Source: CAYLKS01 sp964384205 [NCBI: uncultured bacterium]
Lineage (GTDB): Bacteria > JAGOEH01
Assembly (NCBI GenBank): GCA_964384205.1
Contig: CAYLKS010000023.1
Span: 13,138 to 45,015, forward strand
Length of the DNA stretch: 31,878 nucleotides
Direction: 5' to 3'
Of this stretch, positions 1-9,061 are shown one piece after another. A model generated the notes under the pieces. That model made no database searches. It saw only the letters and a program-made list of their open reading frames with translations, and was not told the origin of the DNA. The translations under genes and the position numbers were made by a program. Position 1 is the stretch's first letter. The number at the start of each line of letters is the position of its first letter.

Positions 1-2
1 AT

Positions 3-3000
3 TCTTCAGAAGGCACTTTAATAACAACTTATTCGGGTAAAATGCTTAAAGCTGGGCAAGTAAAAAAAGTTGGCCCAGTAAAATGGGATTATAGTACTTT
101 ATCCAATGGAACTTATTACATTACAGCAATTATTAAGAATGTTAATCCAACAGAATCAGATTCTACTAATAATAGCACAGGAATAGAATACACTTTACCA
201 TGTGCTGATTTGTATGTGTATGATGTCGATTTTTCTCCTGGTGAAGGAATAGCTAAAATAGGACATCCAACAAATATAACTGTAAAAATTAAAAATAAAG
301 GAAAAAGAAAAGCTAATTCATGCAAAATTGGTATTTATTACGGCCTTACTCCACAAGATACTTCCGCTAATCCAAATTTATCAGAACCAATTGGAGGTAG
401 TTTATTATCAGTTGGGCCTATTAATCCTGATGATCATTCTATTACTCCTGTCCATGTACAATGGAATTCTGATGGATTAGAAGCCGGCGTTGTATATCCT
501 GTTTATGTTGTTATTACAGATGCTAATCCGGAAGAATGCGATACTACTAATAACACCTATATAACTTCTTATTATTTTCAAGCTGACAATGATTCAACTG
601 TAAAAGACTCTTCATCTGTTGATTCACTGTCTTTTTCTTTAATATCTCCTTCTATTAATGATACTATTGCAGATACAATTGCTACTTTTACATGGGAAGC
701 CTTACCCGTTTCTGATTCTACTAACTCTTCATGCGTTAATTATACTTTATATATTGATGTTGATAGCTCTTTTTCAAATCCAGTAGTTATTGATAGTATA
801 TCAACAACTGAATATACTTATAGTGGATTAGAAAATGGTTTAACTTATTACTGGAAAGTACTTGCTACTGATTGCAATGGAAACCAAGTATGGAGCAATG
901 AAACCGATTGGTACTTTGTAGTCAAAACTATATCCCAAGAAGGATTTTCTCTTATATCTCCTGCTAAAAAAGATACATTACTAACTTTAACTCCTACTTT
1001 TACATGGGAAGCCTATGTACCTTTTGATAGCAATAGCCAAGTATATTATACTCTTTATTATAGTAAAGATAGCGCATTCTCTGACGTCAATATAATAGAT
1101 TCTATAACTCAGACATTTTATGTTTTAACTGATTCTCTTGAAGATAGTACAACATATTACTGGAAGGTAAAAGCCTATGACAATAATGGAAACGAGGTAT
1201 GGAGCAGACAATTAGATTGGTATTTTTATATTCTAAATGTACCTTATGTGACTTTAGAACTTGACAATATAGACGCCTTCATAGGAGATACAGCTGTAAT
1301 TCCTCTCAAATTAGATAATATTTCAAATAATAATATTGAGGTTGCCGCATTACAGTTAAAATTAAATTTTAACCCAGACATAATGTCTTTTATTGATGCT
1401 TTGCCTACAGAACGCATTTCTGATATGATAATTTCTACTTCTTCAGATTCAAATTTTATATCGTTAACTATGTTTTATACTACTTTAAAGTATATAGAGC
1501 CTGATACTGGAGCAATTGTTAACTTATTATTTGCTATGAACTCAGAGATAGATTCTTTGCCTTATTCTGCAGATTTAAAATTTGCTTCTTCATTAGTTTC
1601 GGATATTAATGGTTCAGCAGTTCATTCAGTAAATATAGATGGGAAAATTTTTATAAAGCCTTTATTATACTTCTCATTATTATCTCCAAAACCAGATAGT
1701 TTAGTTTATGCAAAAAATGTTGAATTTAAATGGGAACCATTACAGGGCAAGGAGATTATAGATTCTTCTTATATTTTCTATACTCTATATGTAGATACTG
1801 CGGAAGATTTCCAAAATCCAATAATTATCGATAGCATTTTCTCTACAAAATATATTTTAGATAGTTTAACAAATAATAAATACTTTTGGAAAGTCTCAGC
1901 TACCGATTGTAATAATAATAATGTATGGAGCTTACAACAAAATTGGTCATTTATATTTGAAAAAGATACTACTAATTACACATCAAGCTTTGCTCTTTTA
2001 TCTCCTGAAAAAAATGATACAATAACTACTTTGACACCTACTTTTCAATGGGAAGAATTTTCTCCAGCTGATACAGGAGCTAATGTTGTTTATATAATCT
2101 ATATTAGTGAAGATAGCTCTTTTACAGAAGGAATGATAATTGACACTACAGATTCAACAGTGTATACTTCTTCTCAGATTTTATCAGATTCTACTATTTA
2201 TTATTGGAAGGTAAAAACCTGTGATAATAACGGAAATGAAGTATGGAGTACTCAGACAGATTGGTATTTTTACACATTATCACAAAAAGAAGAAACAGGA
2301 ATAACATTAGAATTATCAGATGCAACAGCTAAACCTGGAGATTCTGTATCACTATATTTAAAAATCAATAATCTTTACACAAAACTTTCAGGAGTAGAAC
2401 TTGAGTTAAATTTTGATAATAATAAATTAAACTTTCAAAATATCGATATCATAGATAGAATAAATGAAAATAATCTTTCTATATCAAATGATTCAAATAA
2501 GATTTTTATAACAATCCTTTGTGACTCTTCAAATTTCATTGAGCAGGATACAGGAGAGATATTAAAGTTAAATTTTGTAATAGACTCTTCAATAACTGAC
2601 TTAAGAGATACAGTAAATGTCGTTTTTATAAGTGCAAAATTAACCGATATTAATGGAGCTGAAATAAATACAGCTACAGATGATGGTATAATAATAATTG
2701 AATCATTCTGTTATGGAGATTTGAATAATGATCAAATAATAGATTTTCTTGATATAGAAATACTATCACAGATAATAAAAAATGAGATCATTCCAAATGA
2801 ATATCAACTAATTGTGGGAGATATTAATCAAGATGGTAATATTGATGTATTGGATTTACTGTTGTTGATTAATATGGTATATGGTAAGCGTGATAATAAT
2901 ACTAATTTAGCATTATTAAAAAGATTAGGAATTAATTCCCCTAATCTGTATGCAGACAAATTTAACCTTGAACAAAATTACCCAAATCCTTTTAATTCCA

Positions 3001-3233
3001 GAACAGTTATAGGCTTTAGTCTTCCAGAAGAATCCCAGGTTAGCATTATTATATATAACTTAACAGGTCAGGTTGTAAAAGAATTAGTGAATAGTCATTT
3101 CACAGCAGGATATCATAAAATAGTATGGGATGGACGTGATAAATACGGAAGAAATGTCCCAAGCGGAGTTTACTTATATCGTATTAAAACAGAAAAATAT
3201 ACAAAAAATAAATCAATGATATTATTAAGATAA
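3..3233 (+). CDS. Giant secreted/surface protein with CARDB, FN3, cohesin and dockerin modules and T9SS C-terminal domain (5' end outside window)
   Basis: The reading frame is open to the left edge, so the N-terminus is missing; the ATG at 42 is internal. Numbering from that Met, residues 1-53 look like the end of one CARDB-like domain and 54-180 form a complete one. Then come two fibronectin-III-like domains (about 197-294 and 302-397, each starting FSLISP and containing YYWKV and WYF), a cohesin-like domain (403-541), two more FN3-like domains (544-640, 650-746), a second cohesin-like domain (754-887), a dockerin with two calcium loops (DLNNDQIIDFLD and DINQDGNIDVLD, 891-948), and a C-terminal T9SS/FlgD-like sorting domain (974-1063) with NYPNPFN and VPSGVYLYRI. 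By family knowledge this is exported through the outer membrane and displayed or released. No catalytic domain is visible in the part shown. It probably acts as a structural or scaffolding protein; that role is inferred. Confidence 0.85.
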   Translation, partial: SSEGTLITTYSGKMLKAGQVKKVGPVKWDYSTLSNGTYYITAIIKNVNPTESDSTNNSTGIEYTLPCADLYVYDVDFSPGEGIAKIGHPTNITVKIKNKGKRKANSCKIGIYYGLTPQDTSANPNLSEPIGGSLLSVGPINPDDHSITPVHVQWNSDGLEAGVVYPVYVVITDANPEECDTTNNTYITSYYFQADNDSTVKDSSSVDSLSFSLISPSINDTIADTIATFTWEALPVSDSTNSSCVNYTLYIDVDSSFSNPVVIDSISTTEYTYSGLENGLTYYWKVLATDCNGNQVWSNETDWYFVVKTISQEGFSLISPAKKDTLLTLTPTFTWEAYVPFDSNSQVYYTLYYSKDSAFSDVNIIDSITQTFYVLTDSLEDSTTYYWKVKAYDNNGNEVWSRQLDWYFYILNVPYVTLELDNIDAFIGDTAVIPLKLDNISNNNIEVAALQLKLNFNPDIMSFIDALPTERISDMIISTSSDSNFISLTMFYTTLKYIEPDTGAIVNLLFAMNSEIDSLPYSADLKFASSLVSDINGSAVHSVNIDGKIFIKPLLYFSLLSPKPDSLVYAKNVEFKWEPLQGKEIIDSSYIFYTLYVDTAEDFQNPIIIDSIFSTKYILDSLTNNKYFWKVSATDCNNNNVWSLQQNWSFIFEKDTTNYTSSFALLSPEKNDTITTLTPTFQWEEFSPADTGANVVYIIYISEDSSFTEGMIIDTTDSTVYTSSQILSDSTIYYWKVKTCDNNGNEVWSTQTDWYFYTLSQKEETGITLELSDATAKPGDSVSLYLKINNLYTKLSGVELELNFDNNKLNFQNIDIIDRINENNLSISNDSNKIFITILCDSSNFIEQDTGEILKLNFVIDSSITDLRDTVNVVFISAKLTDINGAEINTATDDGIIIIESFCYGDLNNDQIIDFLDIEILSQIIKNEIIPNEYQLIVGDINQDGNIDVLDLLLLINMVYGKRDNNTNLALLKRLGINSPNLYADKFNLEQNYPNPFNSRTVIGFSLPEESQVSIIIYNLTGQVVKELVNSHFTAGYHKIVWDGRDKYGRNVPSGVYLYRIKTEKYTKNKSMILLR

Positions 3234-3240
3234 AAAATAA

Positions 3241-3265
3241 TAAGAGGGGGTATTCCCCCCTCTTA
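3241..3265 (+). terminator. Stem-loop after the giant surface protein gene
   Basis: TAAGAGGGGG at 3241-3250 pairs perfectly over 10 bp with CCCCCTCTTA at 3256-3265, with a five-base loop. The downstream strand is AT-rich (aaatatatattt) rather than a clean T run, and an A-rich stretch precedes the stem, so it could also work on the minus strand. It sits just after the stop codon, consistent with transcript termination or 3' end protection. Confidence 0.65.
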
Positions 3266-3361
3266 AATATATATTTATTGGAAGATCTTTGTAATTTTTT
3301 AACAATTACAACATGATATTTTTTGATTTTAATTATATATATCAATTTAATTTTAATTTAA

Positions 3362-3390
3362 TTGACAAATATGAGTAAAAATTTTATTTT
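3362..3390 (+). promoter_or_regulatory. Candidate sigma70-type promoter for the threonine aldolase gene
   Basis: A perfect TTGACA (3362-3367) and TATTTT (3385-3390) are separated by 17 bases. A strong ribosome binding site, AAGGAG (3403-3408), lies 7 bases before the ATG at 3416. This gives a short leader of about 20 bases. Confidence 0.6.
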
Positions 3391-3415
3391 AGATTTATAA
3401 CAAAGGAGTAGTATT

Positions 3416-4462
3416 ATGAAAAAAGTAATAGACTTAAGATCGGATACTGTAACTTTACCAACTGATGAAATGAAAGAAGCTATATTGGAAGCACCTTTAG
3501 GTGATGATGTATTAGAAGAAGATCCAACTGTTAATAAATTAGAAGAACTTGCCGCAGATATTATGGGAAAAGAAGCGGCTTTACTTGTTCCTTCTGGAAC
3601 TTTTGGTAATCAGCTTGCGTTATTCACTCATTGCAACAGAGGCGATGAAGTTATATTATCTGAAAATTCTCATATTGTCCAGCATGAAGTAGGTGCGGCA
3701 TCTATTATAGCTGGAGTTCAACTTCGAACTATTTCTTCTCAAAAAAGCTATATTATATGGGATGAAATTAAATCAAGAATAAGAGAATTTGAAGATATTC
3801 ATTTTCCAGAAACTAAATTAATAGAATTAGAAAATGCCTTATCTAATGGAGATGTCATGCCTCTTGAAGATATGGAAATAATCTACGAAAATGCTAAAAA
3901 GAACAATATTAATATTCATCTGGATGGAGCAAGAATTTTTAATGCAGCAATATATTTGAATGTTGATGTAAAAGAAATTACTCAGTACACAGATTCTGTA
4001 ATGTTTTGCCTTTCAAAAGGACTTGCTGCTCCTGTTGGTTCAATACTGGCGGGGACAAGCGATTTTATTAAAAAAGCAAGAAAGAAAAGAAAAGTCATGG
4101 GCGGAGGTATGCGTCAGGCTGGTATAATTGCCGCTCCTGGAATAATAGCTTTGACTAAAATGGTTGATAGATTAAAAGAAGATCATGAAAATGCAAAACG
4201 TTTAGCGGCAATTTTTGCTAAATTCGAAGATATATTTGAGGTGGATATAGATAGAGTTAAAATAAATATGCTTTTTATAAAAATAAAAAATAGCAATTAT
4301 CCAGAAACAGAAAAGAAATTTATTAATATTCTATTAAAATACAATATATTAACATATCCCCCTGAGGGAGGATTTATCAGATTTGTAACCCATAAAGATG
4401 TAACAGCTGAAGACATTGGTTATATAGAAAAAATTTTTCCTCAAATAATAAACGAATTATAA
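3416..4462 (+). CDS. ltaE: Low-specificity L-threonine aldolase
   Basis: PLP-dependent enzyme of the beta-eliminating lyase fold that cleaves L-threonine or L-allo-threonine to glycine and acetaldehyde in the cytoplasm. The N-terminus has the family signature DLRSDTVTLPTDEM with GDDVLEEDPTVN close behind. HLDGARIFNA (168-177) supplies the Asp and Arg of the cofactor pocket, and K201 in CLSKGLAAPVGS is the expected Schiff-base lysine. The length of 348 residues is normal for the family. It has its own promoter and a strong AAGGAG site, and 82 bases separate it from the next gene, so it is probably transcribed alone. A role in glycine supply or threonine breakdown is expected. The preference between the L and L-allo isomers cannot be read from the sequence. 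Confidence 0.93.
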   Translation: MKKVIDLRSDTVTLPTDEMKEAILEAPLGDDVLEEDPTVNKLEELAADIMGKEAALLVPSGTFGNQLALFTHCNRGDEVILSENSHIVQHEVGAASIIAGVQLRTISSQKSYIIWDEIKSRIREFEDIHFPETKLIELENALSNGDVMPLEDMEIIYENAKKNNINIHLDGARIFNAAIYLNVDVKEITQYTDSVMFCLSKGLAAPVGSILAGTSDFIKKARKKRKVMGGGMRQAGIIAAPGIIALTKMVDRLKEDHENAKRLAAIFAKFEDIFEVDIDRVKINMLFIKIKNSNYPETEKKFINILLKYNILTYPPEGGFIRFVTHKDVTAEDIGYIEKIFPQIINEL

Positions 4463-4472
4463 TATAAAAAAC

Positions 4473-4500
4473 TTGATTTTTTAAAAAAATTTCTTATAAT
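4473..4500 (+). promoter_or_regulatory. Candidate promoter for the MFS permease-ROK kinase operon
   Basis: TTGATT (4473-4478) and a perfect TATAAT (4495-4500) are separated by 16 bases, about 44 bases upstream of the ATG at 4545. An AGAGGAAGG ribosome-binding region lies immediately before that ATG. Confidence 0.65.
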
Positions 4501-4544
4501 TAATTAAATTTATAAACTAACCAACTAAAAAGAGGAAGGTAGTT

Positions 4545-5690
4545 ATGAGAAAAGCTGTTCCAATTTTTTTAGCGTTTTTAGTTATGGGGTTTGGAGATGC
4601 AGTAGGACCATTTGTTGGTCTTGCTAAAAATGAATTTAATTTAAGTAATACTTTGGCTTTTATTATTCCGTTTATGGGTTTTATAATGTTCGGGCTTCTT
4701 TCTGTTCCAATGGGAATTTTTCAGGATAGAAAAGGTAAAAAGTTTACACTGCTATTAGGACTTGTAATTGCTTTTTTAGGTTTAATTATCCCTATTTTTG
4801 GTTTAAATTCTTTTCCCAGATTTTTATTTACAGTATTATTATTAGGAATTGGTGCTACTATTTTGCAGGTTGCTGGTAATCCTATTATGAGAGATGTTTC
4901 TGCTGAGGGGAAATATTCAAGAAACTTATCATTAGGGCAATTTATAAAAGCTATCGGTTCTTTATCTGGTCCTATTATTCCTGTTATTGCTTCAAGATAT
5001 TTTAATACTGATTGGAAAATTATGTTTCCAATATATTCAATTTTTATTTTAATTACAATCATAAGTGTAGCAACTTTAAAAGTTGAAGAAAAAAAGTATG
5101 AGAATCAAAAACCTGCAAGTTTAAAATCTTGTTTATCTTTACTTAAAAATAAATATGTTTTGCTAATGGTAATAGCTATATTCGTTTATGTAGGAGCAGA
5201 AGTATGTATGAGTTCTGGAATTCCTATTCACTTAAAATCTAAATTTGGCATTGATATTCAGAAATTAGGGCTTTTAGGAACAGGATTATTTTTTACTGCT
5301 TTGATGATTGGAAGATTTTTAGGAGGAATTATCTTAAATTGGTTAAAAGCTGAGAAATTTTTTATTATAACATCTGTTATATCAATTATCTCTATTTTAG
5401 GTTTGTTCACAAGTTCTCAGGTAGTAGTGCTTATTAGTGTAATTTTAATTGGTTTAGGTTTTGCAAATATTTTCCCATTGGTATTCTCAATAGCAGTCGA
5501 ACATATGCCAGAAAAAACCAATGAATTATCTGGCCTTATGGTGACAGCTATTGTTGGTGGAGCAATTCTACCTCCTATTATGGGTTTTATTTCAGATAAA
5601 ACATCTACAACCATAGGTTTTGTAGTGCCTTTATTTGCGATTTTATACGTAACCTGGGTTGCATTGTATAATCTTAAAAAGGAAAATTAA
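4545..5690 (+). CDS. MFS sugar permease (FucP/GluP-like)
   Basis: Integral inner-membrane transporter of the major facilitator superfamily, 381 residues with about twelve hydrophobic segments. The cytoplasmic loop between TM2 and TM3 carries the MFS motif variant GIFQDRKGKKFTLLLG (about residues 58-73). The N-terminus (FLAFLVMGFGDAVGPFVGLAKNEF) resembles glucose/galactose/fucose proton symporters. Its stop codon lies one base before the ATG of a ROK sugar kinase, so the two are almost certainly translated together, arguing for import of a sugar that the kinase then phosphorylates. The exact sugar cannot be deduced. A strong promoter lies just upstream and a strong terminator follows the partner gene. 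Confidence 0.85.
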   Translation: MRKAVPIFLAFLVMGFGDAVGPFVGLAKNEFNLSNTLAFIIPFMGFIMFGLLSVPMGIFQDRKGKKFTLLLGLVIAFLGLIIPIFGLNSFPRFLFTVLLLGIGATILQVAGNPIMRDVSAEGKYSRNLSLGQFIKAIGSLSGPIIPVIASRYFNTDWKIMFPIYSIFILITIISVATLKVEEKKYENQKPASLKSCLSLLKNKYVLLMVIAIFVYVGAEVCMSSGIPIHLKSKFGIDIQKLGLLGTGLFFTALMIGRFLGGIILNWLKAEKFFIITSVISIISILGLFTSSQVVVLISVILIGLGFANIFPLVFSIAVEHMPEKTNELSGLMVTAIVGGAILPPIMGFISDKTSTTIGFVVPLFAILYVTWVALYNLKKEN

Positions 5691-5691
5691 T

Positions 5692-6798
5692 ATGAATTAT
5701 AATAATGATAAAAGAATTGTAATGACTCTTGATGCTGGCGGTACCAATTTCGTATTTTCAGCAATTCAAGCAAATGAAGAAATTATTGAACCTATTAAGT
5801 TACCATCACAGCCTAAAGATTTGGATAAATGTTTGAATACCATAATAGATGGGTTTAAACAAGTTGAATCTAAATTAAAAGAAAAACCTGTTGCTATTAG
5901 TTTTGCATTTCCGGGACCTGCTGATTATAGAAAAGGTATAATTGGAGATTTACCCAACTTACCTGCATTTAGAGGTGGAGTGGCATTAGGCCCTATGCTT
6001 CAAGAAATTTTTAATATGCCAGTTTTTATTAATAATGATGGAAATTTATTTGTATATGGCGAAGCTATTTCAGGATTATTACCCTATATAAATAATCTAT
6101 TAGAAGAAGCTGGCTCTCCCAAAAGATATGAAAATCTCTTTGGTATAACTCTTGGAACAGGCTTGGGGGGTGGATTTGTACATAATAATGAATTGTTAAT
6201 TGGTGATAATTCATGTGCTGCTGAAATCTGGATATTACGTCACAAATTAGAAAAAAACTTAAATGCAGAAGAAGGCGCAAGCATAAGAGCAGTAAAAAGA
6301 AATTATGCTAAATTAATTGGTATCCCTTTTGAAGAGACTCCAGAACCTAAAGAGATATATGAAATAGCTAAAGGGTTAAAAGATGGAGATAAAGAAGCTG
6401 CAAAAAAATCATTTGAAATGATGGGCGAGGTAGCAGGCGATGCTATTGCTAATGCTATTACTATTTTAGATGGACTTGTAGTAATTGGTGGCGGCTTGTC
6501 CGGTGCACATGAATTTTTTATGCCTGCTATTATTGATGAATTAAATAGCACTTTTGACCAAATCAACGGTGGTACTGTCCCAAGATTAGAAATCACTGCT
6601 TTTAATCTTGAAGACAAAAAACAACTAAATAAATTCCTTAAGGGCGATACTAAAACTATTAAAGTTCCTTTCTCCGATAAAACAGTTCAGTATGACCCGC
6701 TCCAGAGAATAGGAGTCGGTATATCAAAATTAGGTACTGAAAAAGCTGTTGGCATTGGAGCTTATGCCTTTGCTTTAAATCAATTAGATAATAATTAA
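5692..6798 (+). CDS. ROK-family sugar kinase
   Basis: Cytoplasmic ATP-dependent hexokinase-type enzyme, 368 residues. The start was set at 5692, where AAGGA precedes the ATG by a normal distance and the previous gene ends at 5690; an in-frame ATG at 5659 would overlap the permease. DAGGTN (14-19) is the phosphate-binding loop, NNDGN (114-118) contains the expected catalytic Asp (D116), LGTGLGGGF (154-162) is the second phosphate loop, and DGLVVIGGGLSG (260-271) is the adenosine-binding region. The usual ROK zinc motif (CxCGxxGCxE) is absent; that position reads CAAEIWILRH followed by EEGASIRAVKR, a pattern I associate with Bacteroidetes-type ROK proteins. The substrate is probably glucose, fructose or a related hexose delivered by the adjacent permease. 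Confidence 0.88.
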   Translation: MNYNNDKRIVMTLDAGGTNFVFSAIQANEEIIEPIKLPSQPKDLDKCLNTIIDGFKQVESKLKEKPVAISFAFPGPADYRKGIIGDLPNLPAFRGGVALGPMLQEIFNMPVFINNDGNLFVYGEAISGLLPYINNLLEEAGSPKRYENLFGITLGTGLGGGFVHNNELLIGDNSCAAEIWILRHKLEKNLNAEEGASIRAVKRNYAKLIGIPFEETPEPKEIYEIAKGLKDGDKEAAKKSFEMMGEVAGDAIANAITILDGLVVIGGGLSGAHEFFMPAIIDELNSTFDQINGGTVPRLEITAFNLEDKKQLNKFLKGDTKTIKVPFSDKTVQYDPLQRIGVGISKLGTEKAVGIGAYAFALNQLDNN

Positions 6799-6820
6799 TT
6801 TTTTCAATACTTCGCAAGAT

Positions 6821-6854
6821 AAAGCAGAGATGTCTTTACATCTCTGCTTTTTTT
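6821..6854 (+). terminator. Strong intrinsic terminator after the ROK kinase gene
   Basis: AAAGCAGAGATG (6821-6832) and CATCTCTGCTTT (6839-6850) form a perfect 12 bp stem with a six-base loop, followed by more T residues to give a run of seven Ts. It ends the permease-kinase transcript and separates it from the convergent minus-strand operon. Confidence 0.92.
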
Positions 6855-6907
6855 ATTGGAATAAAAAATTACAATAAAAATAAAATTTTACGGAAAACCA
6901 GGTAAAT

Positions 6908-9061
6908 TCAGTTTGATGTAGACCCTAAAATTATTTTGCCAGCTATTGGGAATACAATTTTTAAATTATAATAATTTGCATAAGCAAATTGTTTAATTCG
7001 TTTTTCTTTAAAGATTGTATTTTTTATATTAAATTCAAGAAAGAATAATGTTGATAATTTTGTTTTAAAAGCAAATTCATTGATACTTTTAAATGTCTCT
7101 TTCCCTGTAAAATATTTTTCAATATCAGATTGAAAATAAAAAGAAAATAATTTTAAATAAGGCAATGTCAATTCATTTAATTTTAATCTTACACTCAATC
7201 CCAGCTCTGATTTTTTAATATTTTCTACAGGTTGATAACAGGTTAAACCCGGAATTACAGATAATTTATTTCTTTTAAATTCAAAACCGAACTTTTCATT
7301 CCATGATTTAAAATCAGCTCTATTTTTAAATCTTTCTACAGGTGCTTTAAAACTAACTAAAAATATAGCGGATTTAAAATTTTTATGTTTTATAAAATTT
7401 GATAAGGTTATTTCATAAGTCATTAAATTAGAAACAGGTATTGAATACTTAAATAAATCATTAATATTATTTAATCTACTTTTTTCATAATTGAAGTAAT
7501 GATAAAAATTTATATTCATAAAGTCCATTTCTAAATTTAAATAAAATTTATTCTCAAATTCTAAGCTCACATTTTTCTGCTTTTCTCCCGGGAAATTAGA
7601 ATAATTATTAACATTATTTACTGTATTAACCTTAAATTGAATTATTGCTGGATCAATTCGCCATTTGAGATAACTTAATTTATTTTCTACAAGATTTTGA
7701 TCAGACATTTTTAAATTATTTATAAATTCATCTATCAAATTTTTATAAACTTTTATATCCTTTACTTCTTCTGGACTGGAAAATTCTGATTTGTAGATAT
7801 TTTTATCGATTAATATAGAATATAATTCATTATCTTTTATTGATGCTTTATTTATTTTATAAACAAAGTATTTTTTATTATTTATTAATGTTTTTAGTTT
7901 TTTGCCATTAATTTTTAATCTAAGTAAGAGATCAGATATATTTAAAAACGCAGAACGTGGAAGTGGCATTCTTGATAAAAATTGTGTAGTATCTTTGAAA
8001 AATGAAGTGTTAAAATCATTATAATTAAGTAGTAAAAATTCATATTTGATTTTTGTTGACAGAAAAATGCTCAATAATTTAAAAAAATCATTCTGAGAAA
8101 AATGATTAAGTTTTTTATATATTTCTTCATCTTTCTTTGAAATTTTCCTTTTTATTTGTTCCTGGATTATTTTGGCAAGTTCAGGATAATATTCCGTCGA
8201 ATTTATTTTAAAAGATTTTTTTTGAAAAAAGAAAAAATTATCTATATTTTTTTCTATATAACCTTTTTTTACTACAAAATTTGTTTTTTCTATTGAAGAT
8301 AAGCCTATATTTTGTCCATCAGATAAAAATTTTAAAGTCGTGTACCCATCAAAATTTTTAATATTATAAAATATGATAGAATCCTGTTTTATTATGCCTT
8401 CATTTGCTATTGTTGAATCAAATACTATTAAAGGAATAGTTGCTATACTCAATTTATTTTCTTTTAGAAAATTATTTGTTTCATTTATTGTATTGTCAGA
8501 TATAATTATTTTATAATTGCATTTATCATTTAAAAAATTATTAAAAGAAGAAACAATTTCTTTCTTATCGTCTTTTAGGAAGTTAGTCAAATGTGGCATT
8601 ACGAAAATATTAATTTTAAAATAAACATCATTTAATAGAAGAGACTTCGTAAAATATCTGTTAAAAAACGGAGTTTTAAATTTAGTAATTGGCCCGAAAA
8701 AGATTGGTAGCATTTTATAAAATGTTTTACTATCCAATAATTCATATTCATCATAATTTAAGCATATCCCATCAACCCCGGACAATTCATAAAAAGAATA
8801 AATTTTTGAATAAAACTCATTACTAAAAAAATTAAAAACACTATTTCTAAAATTATTACCTATATCTATTACAATATCATTGTAATCAAAAGAGTTTCTA
8901 ATATCATAAAGTATAAAATTTCCAACAAATACGCCGGTACTTTTAAAAATACTATTTTTTTTAAAAATAGTATGAGTTATAACAATATTAAATTTGTTAT
9001 TTGGATAAATTTTAGAATTAAGAATAAAAATACTTATCAATAATATTAATAATTTCCTCAT
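6908..9061 (-). CDS. Exported degenerate 5'-nucleotidase-like protein with beta-rich C-terminal domain
   Basis: Not a recognised named gene. The start at 9061 is chosen because GAGG lies six bases upstream and it opens a clean signal peptide (MRKLLILLISIFIL); an ATG at 9073 is possible. The layout follows 5'-nucleotidase/UshA proteins: FNIVITH (24-30) matches the first strand, DIVIDIGNNF (62-71) the GD motif strand, and YELSGVDGICLNYDEYEL (91-108) the GNHE region. Residues about 320-395 resemble the nucleotidase C-terminal domain (LLLNYNDFN, then LPRSAFLNI and INGKKLKTLI). The metal ligands appear lost: no DxH, GD replaced by GN, and GNHE replaced by LNYDE. Residues about 460-717 are beta-rich, aromatic and unlike UshA, and may be a small outer-membrane barrel or surface domain. 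It is the last gene of the suhB/tamB run and overlaps suhB by 44 bases. It is probably non-catalytic; its role is unknown. Confidence 0.6.
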   Translation of the reverse strand: MRKLLILLISIFILNSKIYPNNKFNIVITHTIFKKNSIFKSTGVFVGNFILYDIRNSFDYNDIVIDIGNNFRNSVFNFFSNEFYSKIYSFYELSGVDGICLNYDEYELLDSKTFYKMLPIFFGPITKFKTPFFNRYFTKSLLLNDVYFKINIFVMPHLTNFLKDDKKEIVSSFNNFLNDKCNYKIIISDNTINETNNFLKENKLSIATIPLIVFDSTIANEGIIKQDSIIFYNIKNFDGYTTLKFLSDGQNIGLSSIEKTNFVVKKGYIEKNIDNFFFFQKKSFKINSTEYYPELAKIIQEQIKRKISKKDEEIYKKLNHFSQNDFFKLLSIFLSTKIKYEFLLLNYNDFNTSFFKDTTQFLSRMPLPRSAFLNISDLLLRLKINGKKLKTLINNKKYFVYKINKASIKDNELYSILIDKNIYKSEFSSPEEVKDIKVYKNLIDEFINNLKMSDQNLVENKLSYLKWRIDPAIIQFKVNTVNNVNNYSNFPGEKQKNVSLEFENKFYLNLEMDFMNINFYHYFNYEKSRLNNINDLFKYSIPVSNLMTYEITLSNFIKHKNFKSAIFLVSFKAPVERFKNRADFKSWNEKFGFEFKRNKLSVIPGLTCYQPVENIKKSELGLSVRLKLNELTLPYLKLFSFYFQSDIEKYFTGKETFKSINEFAFKTKLSTLFFLEFNIKNTIFKEKRIKQFAYANYYNLKIVFPIAGKIILGSTSN

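Noticed and set aside
631-2702. CRISPR array or nucleotide repeat in the first gene
   Set aside because: The periodicity is of protein domains with diverged DNA, not short identical repeats with spacers.
4721-5062. Minus-strand open frame of 113 codons inside the permease gene
   Set aside because: Antisense shadow of the MFS gene with no ribosome binding site or recognisable domain.
6887-6906. Hairpin as a terminator for the minus-strand nucleotidase-like gene
   Set aside because: Only five A-T-rich base pairs form (TTTAC with GTAAA); the inner bases mismatch, so it is not credible on its own.
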